NCBI RefSeq assembly: GCF_000427665.1
Contig: NZ_KE386572.1
Coordinates: 1,219,117 to 1,283,116, forward strand
Source of the DNA: Geminicoccus roseus DSM 18922
Lineage (GTDB): Bacteria > Pseudomonadota > Alphaproteobacteria > Geminicoccales > Geminicoccaceae
Length of the DNA: 64,000 nt
Direction of reading: 5' to 3'
In this document: one piece after another, positions 16,730 to 25,598 of the stretch
How positions within the stretch are numbered: the stretch's first letter is position 1
Layout of the letters: each line of letters opens with the position of its first letter
The notes under the pieces: generated by a model
Told to the model about the DNA's origin: nothing
Seen by the model: only the letters and a program-made list of their open reading frames with translations
Databases searched by the model: none
Position numbers and translations under genes: made by a program

Positions 16730-16874
16730 GCCGCCTGATCGGACTGAGGCTGAAGGCTGCGGAAGGTACTTCAGACGACGGTAGCTGTTCCTCGCCCTGT
16801 GCCACTTTCGTACATACCGATTGCCGCAAGCCGACCGGCCTCATAGGGTCCAACCGCAGGCCCTCAGCCCTATA

Positions 16875-18830
16875 ATGACAAACACGGGGCATATCATGGC
16901 AATGTTGACCGGAACGGTCGTAGCAGAGCGCATCGTCAGCTCACAGGAGAACGATATAGTTTCAGCCGGTCGCGGAAACGACATTGTTCTCGGTCAGGCT
17001 GGCCACGACCGTCTCTTCGGCGAACAGGGCGACGACTTCCTCTACGGTCAAGGAGGCGACGACCGGATCGAGGGTGGGATAGGTCGAGATACGCTGTTCG
17101 GCGGCGCCGGCAACGACACGATCTTCGGGAACGAGTCTCCGGACCAGCTCGTCGGCGGTGCCGGTGATGATCATCTTCTTGGCGGCCAAGGTGACGACGT
17201 CCTGCGTGGCAACATCGGCGACGACATCCTGCGCGGCAATGAGGGTGACGACATCCTTCACGGTGGCGCAGGGAACGACGCACTGTTCGGTTCCACAGGC
17301 GCCGACAGACTGGTAGGCGCCGAGGGGGATGACCGGTACTTTGTCGGTCGAGGTCAGGGCATCGAGACTATCGTCGATCATGCTGGCGCCATTGATATGA
17401 TCGAGTTTGAGGCCGGCATTACGTTTGACGATCTGACGATCCGCACTAGCGGCAACGATGTCGTCATCAGCCACGAGTCAAAGCTGACGGTGGAGATCGT
17501 TAACCAGAAGACGTGGGGCGGTATCGAGCATTTGAGCTTTGCCGACAACACCAGCGTCTACACCTGGAACGGGACGATGTTCGAAGGAGGAAGCCTCCCG
17601 CCTTCACCTCCCGTATCACCGCCAATCTTGCCTCCACCGCCACCTCCACCGGTGACGCCACCTCTGTCACCGCCGCCTCCGTCTCCGCCCCCGCCGCCGC
17701 CGCTGCCTCCAGTGACACCACCTGAGCCGCCGGTTTCACCTCCTCCACCGCCACCTCCACCGGTGTCTCCTCCACCTCAGCCATCACCGCCTCCTCCACC
17801 GCCGGCAGGACCAACGGCTGGTGCCGATGAACTCACCGGCACGAACGGCAGCGATGTGATCGATGGGCAAGGCGGCAACGACAAGATCAATGGAGGTGAC
17901 GGAATTGATGCCCTTTCTGGCGGACTCGGTGACGACATCCTTCATGGCCAAGGAGGCGACGATATCCTTCGAGGCCAAGCGGGGAACGACACCCTCGATG
18001 GCGGGGCTGGTAATGATCTTCTTTATGGCGGAGCGGGCATCGACACGTTCATCGGCGGCACCGAATCGGACACCGTCTCTTTCGTAGAAGAGATGCATGG
18101 GGTCTACGTGAGCCTGAATGCGGCCGACCAGTTCGCCGTCCGCACTGATGGAGGGCACCAGCCAAACTACGACTACCCGGTCGAGAGGATGTCCGGGATC
18201 GAGCGTGTCAGGGGCACTGAGCATGACGACGCACTGATCGGGGTGGACAATACCGAGACCGACATCACCACGACGCCTATCTCGCTGTTCGGCCTGGGCG
18301 GAGACGACTTCATCCGTGGTGGACAGATGGGAGACGACCTGCAAGGCAACGACGGCAACGACGAGATCCGGGGTTACTGGGGCAACGACGCCATCCAGGG
18401 CAACGCGGGCGATGACATCCTCTATGGCGAGGCCGGAGATGATAGCCTGCTCGGCGGGGCCGGTGCCGACCGGTTCATCTTCGCTCTGGAAGTCCATTTC
18501 GAGTTCGACACGAGAGGTGTCGACACCATCCGCGACTTCACCAAAGGCACGGACAAGCTCGACCTTGGCATCATGGTCTATGAGGACGATAACAGCACGC
18601 CCGGGTACTTCCTGGACGGTGCCGATCTGTTCAACCTGCTAGACAGCAACCAGGATGGACTGATCACCGGCGCCGATCAGTTCTCCAGCGGGCAGGCGGA
18701 TCTGGTCATCGACCTGTCTGCCGCCGCAGAGGGGCGGGTCGATCCCTCGCACCAGTTCGCCAACGACCTGCAAGGCTTCCAAGTCCGGTTGCTCGGCGTC
18801 GACTCCCTGCGCCCGATCGATGTGATCTAG
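16875..18830 (+). CDS. RTX-type calcium-binding secreted protein with proline-rich linker
   Basis: A 651-residue product from the ATG at 16875. It has three blocks of hemolysin-type GGxGxDxLx nonapeptides (for example GGAGNDTIFG, GGQGDDVLRG, GGAGADRFIF) at about residues 25-150, 325-405 and 455-530. The first two are separated by a low-complexity proline/serine linker of about 70 residues. Near the C-terminus DTIRDFTKGTDKLDLG and an EF-hand-like loop DSNQDGLITGAD resemble the C-terminal targeting region of type I-secreted proteins. No catalytic domain is visible. No type I transporter lies in the window. It converges on the tail-spike-like gene, the two stops sharing CTAG. Confidence 0.85.
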   Translation: MTNTGHIMAMLTGTVVAERIVSSQENDIVSAGRGNDIVLGQAGHDRLFGEQGDDFLYGQGGDDRIEGGIGRDTLFGGAGNDTIFGNESPDQLVGGAGDDHLLGGQGDDVLRGNIGDDILRGNEGDDILHGGAGNDALFGSTGADRLVGAEGDDRYFVGRGQGIETIVDHAGAIDMIEFEAGITFDDLTIRTSGNDVVISHESKLTVEIVNQKTWGGIEHLSFADNTSVYTWNGTMFEGGSLPPSPPVSPPILPPPPPPPVTPPLSPPPPSPPPPPPLPPVTPPEPPVSPPPPPPPPVSPPPQPSPPPPPPAGPTAGADELTGTNGSDVIDGQGGNDKINGGDGIDALSGGLGDDILHGQGGDDILRGQAGNDTLDGGAGNDLLYGGAGIDTFIGGTESDTVSFVEEMHGVYVSLNAADQFAVRTDGGHQPNYDYPVERMSGIERVRGTEHDDALIGVDNTETDITTTPISLFGLGGDDFIRGGQMGDDLQGNDGNDEIRGYWGNDAIQGNAGDDILYGEAGDDSLLGGAGADRFIFALEVHFEFDTRGVDTIRDFTKGTDKLDLGIMVYEDDNSTPGYFLDGADLFNLLDSNQDGLITGADQFSSGQADLVIDLSAAAEGRVDPSHQFANDLQGFQVRLLGVDSLRPIDVI

Positions 18831-21800
18831 CGCCCACCCATCTTGAAGTTCGCCAGATACAGATCGTTTTCCTGCGTCGGGTGATTGTATGCCTCGGCAA
18901 GGTTGCCGCCGAAGAAATGATTCACACCGCAGCCCTGGATCTTCCAGTTCTCTGTGCCAACCACGTTCAGCCCTGTCATGTTGACGAACATGTTCCCATT
19001 CAGCCAGAGGCGCAGGATTCCGTTGTCGTCGGAAACCCCCTTCGTCACGGTGTTCAGCTTCAGATAGGCTTTGATGGTGTTCCAGGCGTCGCGGTTCATG
19101 GGAGGGGAGTAAGGCGTATCGCCTCCAAATTGGATGCTGGAGGGCTTGCCCTTGATGTAGAGGTACCCCTTGTAAGCCGTCTTGGTGCCTTTGCTGCCGC
19201 TCACATGATTGCACTGCGCTCGGATTGAGAAGTCGTTGATGTTGTCGGCGCTGGCGCCGCCGGATGCAGGGGACACATCGTCCACAGTCTGCCCGTTCCA
19301 GGGGCCACCCCAGAACAGCCAGAACAGCTTGAACACAGCCCCAAGCTTGTCGGGGTTCTTGCTCGCGCTGTCGACATAGTTGTTGAAGTCCTTTGGCACC
19401 CATAGGTCAAACTGGGTGAAAGCCTCATCCTTGCCGCCGTTGCCCTTGTACTTCACGCCGATCTGGCTGGCCCGCCAGTTTTTGGCATCGCTGTCCTTGC
19501 CGGTCGTGACCCGGTCGTGCAGGCGGTAGCATGGCGTCACTCCATCTGGAGCAAGCACGATGCTGGTCTGCTTGATCGTGTTCGATTGATGGCCATCGAA
19601 GACACCGGTCGATCCGGCGCCTGCCCAGTTCGCGCGGATGTAATCGACGATCGCAGGGTTGTTGTTGTACTTGCCGACATCGCTCGACAATGGAGTATGT
19701 TCCCACAGCACGGGCATCAGGTCGGGCGTGCTGTTGGCGCTGACGTTGATGGTGCCGGTGGAGGCAGCAGTCTCTTCGACCGTGATCATCCCGGTCTTGG
19801 TAAGTTCGCTCGATCCCGCTGAATTGGTCGCCGTCAGCTTGACGTGCTTCTTGCCCGGCTGCTGGTAAGTGAAGCTCGGATGCTGCAGCGTCGACGTATT
19901 GCCGCCACCGAAATCCCACAGCCAGGAAGTCGGTGCGTTCAGGGATTCGTCAGTGTACTGCACCTTCAACGGCGGTTTGCCGGAGAGGGGATTGGCCGAG
20001 AAAGCCGCCACGGGCGGCTGCACGGCCGCCAGCGGTGTGACCGTGATCGAGACGCTTGCCTGAACGCTGCCACCACTCTCGGACCTGGCGGTGACTACAA
20101 AGCTGTCGGTGCCGACATAGCCGGCATCGGGCGTGTAACGGACCGATCCACTCTCGATCCTGGTCGTGCCGTGATCAGGATCGCTGACTGCTGCGAGGAT
20201 CAGTGCCTTACCGGCTGCGTCGGTCGCACCGCCCAACACGTTGAGCAGGGTATCGCTGTCCTGCACCACCTCGGCCGAGATGGGCGCGAGCGCGAGCGAA
20301 CCGAGTTGTATGGTGACCGAGAGAGGCGTCGATGGGGCGAGCGGGTGCTTGCTGGCGACTTGTACCCGGAATTCGATCGTGCCCGCAGTTACCGTCGTCA
20401 AATCCAAGGAGATCCGGTGCTCGTCGGCGATCGCGGCTGCGAAGATGGGGTCGATCTCCAATGCGGTGATCTGCCAGCCCCAGTTCGATGGGTCTTTCAC
20501 GCCCGGCGACAGGTCGATGGTCGCCACTGCTCCGGTCAGCGCCGTGGTGGTCACGGGCGTCACCACCGGCGCAAAGGTCTGGGCCAGCCATTGCTCGGCA
20601 CGTTCCTTTTCAGCGGCGTTCAGGATCGCGGTGCTGGCTAGCATGCCGAGCATGCGGAGGTTGCCACCGGGTTGCACGACGCCGTCCAGGAGCCCGGCAC
20701 CGGTGACGAGTGGCCCTTCTGTAGGATTGGCCGAACCGCTCCAAGCGGTGACGGCAGGCGGGCCACCATTGAGTGAGACGCGGATCTCTTGGGCGTCGCG
20801 GTCGAACTCAGCCGCGATCAGCTGCACGCGCGCGACCTGGCCGGTCAGGGCAGCCGAATAGGCAGTGTCGCCTGAGGACAGCCAGGCGCGGATGTCGATC
20901 GCTGCCGGTGCCGAAGGCGCCGCCGGCGGAATGCTGAGCAGCAGGCCCGCCCGCCCATCGCTGACGGAGAAGTTCGCGCGCGCCGTCTCGCTGGCGCCGG
21001 AGACGACGAGCTTACTGGCCGCGATCGTCGCGAGGTCGGTGGTGATCGAGGCGTCGGAGGTAGTCTCGTAGCCCTCCAGTACCGCGCCTTCCCAGACCAG
21101 CCCCACCGGCGCTCCGTCGCGGCCCTGCATGCTGCTCATGAACAGGCAGAGCGCACCCGGCTCGGTATCGACCTCGAGTTCGACGAAGTTGCCGTCACCC
21201 TCGCTCGCAAAGGGGGTGAATGTGTAGGCCGTGCCGTCGGCGGCGGTCGCCCAGAGCTGGATAGAGCCGGACCACAGATCCTTATCGCACTCGGCTCGCG
21301 GCACGCCGGTGTTGCTCGCCAGGTCGTCCATGTCGACGACCCACGCCGTGATGTTCGCCGCCTTCTCCGGCCCGTCGTAGATGTCCGGGTTGATCCGCGT
21401 CATCGCGGTGCCGGCGAACTTCACCGCGTCCAGCGCCGTGGCATCGGCAAAGGGCTGCAGCGACACCATGGCATAGAGTCGCCCGCCCGGGATGTCCGGG
21501 ATCGTCTGGGCATCCCATTCCAGGAAGCTTTCGCGCGTGGCGGCGTAGCGCTTGCCGAGCAAGCCCGAGGTCCAGACCTTACTGACCGGTGTGCCACCGG
21601 CGGCAGGTGCCGGATCCGACACTGGCGGATCGAAGGTGCCGACGGCAGCACCGGTCACTGCCATCTTTAGGCCGGAGCCCATCAGCCCAGTCTCGGGATC
21701 ATCCGTGCCGTTGATGACCCAGACCTCGACTAGGTCGGTGGAGAAGTCCTGCGGATGCGTGCCCTTGCTGAGCAGCGTGATCTCGCTGTCCGTCAGAACC

Positions 21801-22264
21801 CGCTTCCACACCGCCACATAGCCGATGTCGCCCAAAAACCCGCTAGTTGGCGTGCTATCCCGCAGCGCCCCGATGGCAGTCCTGTTGGGCGTCGCGGGCG
21901 TGCAGGCGGTGGCGTTCGTGCCGGCGTTGGTGAAGTCGCCGTTCAGCACGCACTTGCGGCTGGTCGACGAGGCGAACACTGCAGCGACATGCTGCGGCGC
22001 CTCGGCTGCGACGAGGTTGCCAGTGGGCGCCAGCGGCCAAGCCGACGGGGAGCGCGCCTCGGCCCGCACCTTGCCGGCTGACACAAGGCTGACCGCGAAC
22101 CAGTCGCTCGCGCTGGATCGGTCGCCCAGGTAGAACAGCGTGCCGTTGCGCGCAGCATTGCTGGTGCGGAACCACACGCTCACGCTGAACGGCGGCGCCA
22201 GGACAACCGCCTGGTCGGATGACAGGAATGAGCCGTTGGCGGAGCCCGTGAAGCTGCGGCTCAC
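18827..22264 (-). CDS. 1145-residue tail-spike-like protein: LamG-type, Ig/cadherin-like, PKD and polysaccharide-lyase-like domains
   Basis: Domains in order: an N-terminal LamG-type jelly roll (residues about 1-170, MSRSFTGSANGSFLSSD, FSVSVWFRTS), a region with a second LamG-like pattern, a cadherin-like strand block (about 670-755, GSVRYTPDAGYVGTDSFVV), a PKD domain (about 765-850, SWLWDFGGGNTSTLQHPSFT), and a C-terminal 280 residues resembling family 14 polysaccharide lyases (FDLWVPKDFNN, FKLFWLFWGG, WNTIKAYLKLNT, GILRLWLNGNMF). There is no signal peptide, as expected for a virion protein. It is the last gene of the long minus-strand operon. The combination fits a receptor-binding depolymerase; a non-phage glycan-binding protein is the alternative. 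Confidence 0.75.
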   Translation of the reverse strand: MSRSFTGSANGSFLSSDQAVVLAPPFSVSVWFRTSNAARNGTLFYLGDRSSASDWFAVSLVSAGKVRAEARSPSAWPLAPTGNLVAAEAPQHVAAVFASSTSRKCVLNGDFTNAGTNATACTPATPNRTAIGALRDSTPTSGFLGDIGYVAVWKRVLTDSEITLLSKGTHPQDFSTDLVEVWVINGTDDPETGLMGSGLKMAVTGAAVGTFDPPVSDPAPAAGGTPVSKVWTSGLLGKRYAATRESFLEWDAQTIPDIPGGRLYAMVSLQPFADATALDAVKFAGTAMTRINPDIYDGPEKAANITAWVVDMDDLASNTGVPRAECDKDLWSGSIQLWATAADGTAYTFTPFASEGDGNFVELEVDTEPGALCLFMSSMQGRDGAPVGLVWEGAVLEGYETTSDASITTDLATIAASKLVVSGASETARANFSVSDGRAGLLLSIPPAAPSAPAAIDIRAWLSSGDTAYSAALTGQVARVQLIAAEFDRDAQEIRVSLNGGPPAVTAWSGSANPTEGPLVTGAGLLDGVVQPGGNLRMLGMLASTAILNAAEKERAEQWLAQTFAPVVTPVTTTALTGAVATIDLSPGVKDPSNWGWQITALEIDPIFAAAIADEHRISLDLTTVTAGTIEFRVQVASKHPLAPSTPLSVTIQLGSLALAPISAEVVQDSDTLLNVLGGATDAAGKALILAAVSDPDHGTTRIESGSVRYTPDAGYVGTDSFVVTARSESGGSVQASVSITVTPLAAVQPPVAAFSANPLSGKPPLKVQYTDESLNAPTSWLWDFGGGNTSTLQHPSFTYQQPGKKHVKLTATNSAGSSELTKTGMITVEETAASTGTINVSANSTPDLMPVLWEHTPLSSDVGKYNNNPAIVDYIRANWAGAGSTGVFDGHQSNTIKQTSIVLAPDGVTPCYRLHDRVTTGKDSDAKNWRASQIGVKYKGNGGKDEAFTQFDLWVPKDFNNYVDSASKNPDKLGAVFKLFWLFWGGPWNGQTVDDVSPASGGASADNINDFSIRAQCNHVSGSKGTKTAYKGYLYIKGKPSSIQFGGDTPYSPPMNRDAWNTIKAYLKLNTVTKGVSDDNGILRLWLNGNMFVNMTGLNVVGTENWKIQGCGVNHFFGGNLAEAYNHPTQENDLYLANFKMGGR

Positions 22265-22461
22265 GGGGCAGCCTTATCCTGAGTGGGCTCGGCCGCCGGT
22301 TCCGGTAGGGCCTGCACCACCAGGTAGACCACCTTCGCCGGAGCATCGCTCTGGACGAGGCAGCCACAGTCGGGACCGGTCCCGCAGCGCACCTGATCCG
22401 GGCGCAGCCCGGGGATTTCGGGCTTGGGTGGGGAGTGATCGGCAAGAACGGCATCGAACAT
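22261..22461 (-). CDS. Small hypothetical protein upstream of the tail-spike-like gene
   Basis: A 66-residue product, proline-rich, with a CGTGPDCGC cysteine cluster and a central hydrophobic stretch (KVVYLVVQALP). A good ribosome-binding site (CAGGAG) precedes the ATG, but lies at the base of an inverted repeat (22473-22490). Its stop overlaps the 1145-residue gene by 4 bases, so it probably couples translation to the big protein. Confidence 0.55.
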   Translation of the reverse strand: MFDAVLADHSPPKPEIPGLRPDQVRCGTGPDCGCLVQSDAPAKVVYLVVQALPEPAAEPTQDKAAP

Positions 22462-22472
22462 GAATTGGGACT

Positions 22473-22490
22473 CCTGCTGACTTCAGCAGG
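22473..22490 (-). promoter_or_regulatory. Hairpin overlapping the ribosome-binding site of the 22461 gene
   Basis: CCTGCTGA and TCAGCAGG form a perfect 8-bp inverted repeat with a 2-base gap; the distal arm ends in the AGGAG that serves the ATG at 22461. Folding of the mRNA here would partly hide the site. Confidence 0.45.
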
Positions 22491-22534
22491 TTTCACAGCG
22501 GCCATTTGCAATGCAAAGCGACGATTGCTGCAAA

Positions 22535-22966
22535 CTATCCGGAGCGGATGATGGCCTGAATCTGGCGGATGCCATCAGGGAAGCTCGGGTAAATCTTGAA
22601 CGCGATCCACAAATGCTCGTGCACGGTGCCGCGGATGCTGTCGGGACAGCTGATCTGGTTCTGGTGGTGCCGCCAGCTGCTGGCGCGGTAGCGGCGGGCG
22701 ACGGTCAGGAGGGCCACGCCCTTGGCGCGCACGCTTCGTTCCTCAAGCTGTAAGGCCGCCTGACGGATGCAGTCGTCACGCCGCTGCCGGGCAGCAAGAC
22801 GGAGCTGCTTGGCGACGGTCTTGCTGCGAAGGCCCAACACGAAATCGATGGTGGCGGCCACCAGCGGTGCGGAGGCTGGATCCAGCGTCGCTCCGACCCG
22901 GAGCTGGTCGCGTGCCTGGACGAGCGTCAGGAAGGTCTGGTCATCCGTGCCGCTGGGTCGAGGCAT
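22535..22966 (-). CDS. Hypothetical 143-residue basic helical protein
   Basis: No recognised family. The N-terminal part (LTLVQARDQLRVGATLDPA) is followed by a basic helical region (RSKTVAKQLRLAARQRRDD) and an aromatic C-terminus. It sits between the 22981 gene and the tail-spike pair in the same operon, where head-tail joining or assembly proteins often lie in phages, but there is no motif to support that. Confidence 0.6.
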   Translation of the reverse strand: MPRPSGTDDQTFLTLVQARDQLRVGATLDPASAPLVAATIDFVLGLRSKTVAKQLRLAARQRRDDCIRQAALQLEERSVRAKGVALLTVARRYRASSWRHHQNQISCPDSIRGTVHEHLWIAFKIYPSFPDGIRQIQAIIRSG

Positions 22967-22980
22967 GGGCAGTTCCCGCT

Positions 22981-23307
22981 TCAGGCCTGAACGAGTACGA
23001 GCGCGGCGAACCGCTCGGCATAGACTTGCAGACGGGCACGGCAGAGCGGGTGGCGCAGGTCGGCGATGACGTGCTGCCGGATGTCCGTGATCAGCGCGGC
23101 GATGAGCCGGTCCACTGCCACGCTCGCCAGTTCCGGGCGGCGTGGCAGGGTGGGCAGAAGGTCCACGATCTTGGCGAGGCTGGCGCTGGCGGCCGGGCAG
23201 GCGGTGGCCTCGGCACGCAGCTGCCAGTCGGCAAGGAACTGTGCGGTGGCTAAGTGGATGGCTTCGCGTGCGACCAGCGCGGCGGCGAGGCTGGGCAATG
23301 GGAACAT
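22981..23307 (-). CDS. Hypothetical 108-residue helical protein
   Basis: Alanine- and leucine-rich, helical (MFPLPSLAAALVAREAIHLA, LAKIVDLLPTLPRRPELA), without a clear signal cleavage site. The start is the ATG at 23307, preceded by GGAG at 7 bases; the frame is open to 23373 but lacks a better site. It lies 14 bases upstream of the next gene on the same strand. Confidence 0.6.
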   Translation of the reverse strand: MFPLPSLAAALVAREAIHLATAQFLADWQLRAEATACPAASASLAKIVDLLPTLPRRPELASVAVDRLIAALITDIRQHVIADLRHPLCRARLQVYAERFAALVLVQA

Positions 23308-23426
23308 TGAGATCTCCAGGTTCAGGATGAGAGATGCCGTGGCGCCGGGCTCTTGGCGCATGCGGGATGGCAATGTGGTGGGGTGACGTGCGGAGTCAGG
23401 CGGGTATCTGACGTGATGGCACAGGC

Positions 23427-23930
23427 TCAGCCCGAGGAAGTCGTCTCTTCGTCGAGGTCGTCTTCATCACTAGCCACCTCCGTGTTCGCCAGCTCCTCCA
23501 GAGCTTCACGGATGCGGTCGCTCAAGATGATCCGGGTGGCCTCTACGTTCAGGCCGCTCAACTCATCAGCGAGGCTGGTCGGCATCGCCATCATCAGCGA
23601 ACGGAAGCGGACGATGGCGGCTTCCCAGCCGGCAACAACGTCCTCAGCCGGCAGTAGCTCGCCGCGGCGTAGTGCGAGTTCCAGTTCAGCCTTGTCGGCT
23701 TGCGCCTTTGTAAGGCGGGTTCTCTCTGCATTTAGATCGGCGGCGGGCGCGCGGTCGTCCTCGATCTTCAGGATCGGTCGAACTGCATCGACCAGAAGGT
23801 AGACCGGCGCGCCATGCTCGTTCTTTCCAGCTGGCTCGACGCGTGCAAGCCGGCGGGCAACCGTGCGGTGGTTCATCGCGAGTTCCGACGCCAAAGCACT
23901 GACGGTCCATCGCTGGGCTACTACAGCCAT
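23427..23930 (-). CDS. Nu1-like terminase small-subunit homologue (copy B)
   Basis: A 167-residue product. The N-terminal winged helix (VVAQRWTVSALASELAMNHR, TVARRLARV) and the following helical region (LTKAQADKAELELALRRGEL, then AGWEAAIVRFRSLMMAMPTS) match DUF1441/Nu1-type proteins, which recognise the packaging site on phage DNA. The C-terminus is strongly acidic. It is 16 bases downstream of a clear paralogue. No large terminase subunit was found in the element, so if active it would have to work with a partner supplied by another phage. The start is the ATG at 23930. Confidence 0.78.
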   Translation of the reverse strand: MAVVAQRWTVSALASELAMNHRTVARRLARVEPAGKNEHGAPVYLLVDAVRPILKIEDDRAPAADLNAERTRLTKAQADKAELELALRRGELLPAEDVVAGWEAAIVRFRSLMMAMPTSLADELSGLNVEATRIILSDRIREALEELANTEVASDEDDLDEETTSSG

Positions 23931-23946
23931 CGCAGGTCCTTTCTCA

Positions 23947-24408
23947 TCACCCAAGCACTGGGCGCTGCAGCTGCTGGCAGATGTCCGCGATCTCTCGGAC
24001 CAGCTTCCGCTCGATGGCGTGCTGGTCGAGGCCCACCAGTTGTGCCGACATCCTTGCTGGCATCTGCGTGAGCGTGTCACGAGCGGTGCGGGCCAACTCG
24101 TAGACCTTTGCCCGGACATCACCGACCTCGACCAGATCTCTTCGGCGCTCGGCCAGTTCCAGTTCGCGCTGATCTGCCTGCACCCGGGCAAGACGAGCCC
24201 GTTCATGGTTCAGATCGGGACCAGTTTTGGCCTTGTCCTCCAGTCCCAGCAGGAACGGCAGCACGTCTGCCAACAAGTACACGGAGCCGCCGTGCTCACC
24301 CGATCCAATCGATGGAGCCTTCGCGAGACGTCTGGCAACTGTCCGGTGATTAAGTCGAAGTTCGACCGCCAGACCATTCACTGTCCAGCGCTGTGCAACC
24401 ATTGCCAT
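23947..24408 (-). CDS. Nu1-like terminase small-subunit homologue (copy A)
   Basis: A 153-residue product with the same order as the downstream copy: winged helix MVAQRWTVNGLAVELRLNHR, TVARRLAK, then the helical stretch LARVQADQRELELAERRRDL and a C-terminal domain (RTARDTLTQMPARMSAQLVG). It shares the WTV-LA-EL-NHRTVARRLA pattern with copy B but has diverged along the full length, so the duplication is not recent. Known relatives bind DNA at cos or pac sites and recruit the ATPase subunit. About 160 bases without a gene lie upstream, a likely promoter position for this half of the operon. Confidence 0.78.
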   Translation of the reverse strand: MAMVAQRWTVNGLAVELRLNHRTVARRLAKAPSIGSGEHGGSVYLLADVLPFLLGLEDKAKTGPDLNHERARLARVQADQRELELAERRRDLVEVGDVRAKVYELARTARDTLTQMPARMSAQLVGLDQHAIERKLVREIADICQQLQRPVLG

Positions 24409-24570
24409 GGCAGCTGCCCCTTAAAGAAGAAGATCGGTTGGGAGCAAGACCACATTCCTCATGACTGTATACTCCTAGGAAGTTCTGTAGCTAGCGAAGG
24501 CACACGCCGCGTGGACCCGCATATACACTTTTGAAAGCCAGGACCCGCGCATTCCTAGCTAGGACCACGG

Positions 24571-24918
24571 TCAGTGCCGCAGGGGCGGCGGTGCCGGCTC
24601 GTGGAACGTGGCCAGCAGCCGGGCAACCATGTGGTCGCCAAGCCGGACGCGGTCCCGGATGCCGAGGCATTCCGAGCCTGCTGCCATCTCTGCAGCGGCT
24701 CGCGCCGCAACCAGGGCGGCCAGTTGCAGATCAGGGGCGCCGCCCACCGCACGAAGTGCCGCCGCCTCCAGCGCCATCAACCGGGTCAGGAGGTCAGCGT
24801 CGAGAGGGTCAGCAAGCCGCAGGGCGAGGGCAATCTCGCCAACAGCGTCGTCGGCTCTCGCCTGGCCCTCCTTGAGAAGTTCGGGCGGCAGGGTCGGTGC
24901 GGCAGGGCGGCGTCGCAT
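24571..24918 (-). CDS. Hypothetical 115-residue helical protein
   Basis: Alanine- and leucine-rich and helical (LTRLMALEAAALRAVGGA, LAALVAARAAAEMAAGS). No recognised family. It starts 2 bases after the stop of the 24921 gene, so it is translated with it. Confidence 0.58.
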   Translation of the reverse strand: MRRRPAAPTLPPELLKEGQARADDAVGEIALALRLADPLDADLLTRLMALEAAALRAVGGAPDLQLAALVAARAAAEMAAGSECLGIRDRVRLGDHMVARLLATFHEPAPPPLRH

Positions 24919-24920
24919 GA

Positions 24921-25598
24921 TCAGGCCTCGTGGTCAGCCGCGTGGGCGAGGCGATGCGCGATCGTGCCCGCGTGCTGGAACACGGTAGGCATCGGCGCAT
25001 CCTTGACCGCGCCCCGCACACTCGCGGTACGCATCGGCTTGCCTGGCCCAAGGTCATCCAGGTGCAGATACTGGTGCACCTGCGTGTTGACGTGGCTGCC
25101 GTGGACAGCCGCCTCGGCCTGAGCGATCGGACCGAGTTCGTTCACAATGATCGCAGCGATCCGGTCGAACACGGCGGTGCCGGCTTCCTGCAGGGCGAGC
25201 CGTGCCTCGGCCTGGCCTGCCTGGATCGCCTGCAGGATCGCGGGCCGCTCGGCCAGTTCGCGGGACAGCCGCAGCTTCAGGCCGCGTTCGGCGCCTGCGG
25301 CGGCCTCCTTGTCGGCACGGGCGGCAGTGACGCGCTTGGTAAAGTTGGCGATCTGCTTCTCGATGCTGCCCGGATCCTGTTCCGGCTGTTCGCCCATCTG
25401 GATAGCGGCGAGGGCCAAGTCACGAGCGGCGGACAGGGTGTCCCGCTCGATCTCGGCCTGTGCCAGTTCCGAGCTGGCACGCTCTGCACGCTCGCTGGCG
25501 GTGGCCAGGGCCGACCGGGTGCGGGCGATGCGGGCTTCGAGTTCCTCGCCGGCCGTGACGGCGCTGGCGAGGCTGGAAGGAAGAGAGAGCTTGGTCAT
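24921..25598 (-). CDS. Hypothetical coiled-coil protein, 225 residues
   Basis: The N-terminal two thirds is a predicted coiled coil (ELEARIARTRSALATASERA, SELAQAEIERDTLSAARDLA, SIEKQIANFTKRVTAARADK), then a compact C-terminal part with histidines (HVNTQVHQYLHLDDLGPGK). Scaffolding- or recombination-helper-like architecture, but no named family. It overlaps the upstream gene by 4 bases. Confidence 0.65.
   Translation of the reverse strand: MTKLSLPSSLASAVTAGEELEARIARTRSALATASERAERASSELAQAEIERDTLSAARDLALAAIQMGEQPEQDPGSIEKQIANFTKRVTAARADKEAAAGAERGLKLRLSRELAERPAILQAIQAGQAEARLALQEAGTAVFDRIAAIIVNELGPIAQAEAAVHGSHVNTQVHQYLHLDDLGPGKPMRTASVRGAVKDAPMPTVFQHAGTIAHRLAHAADHEA

Noticed and set aside
16900-18500. 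Possible CRISPR or tandem-repeat array
   Set aside because: The periodicity is the 27-base codon pattern of RTX nonapeptides in an open frame, with no conserved repeat-spacer structure.
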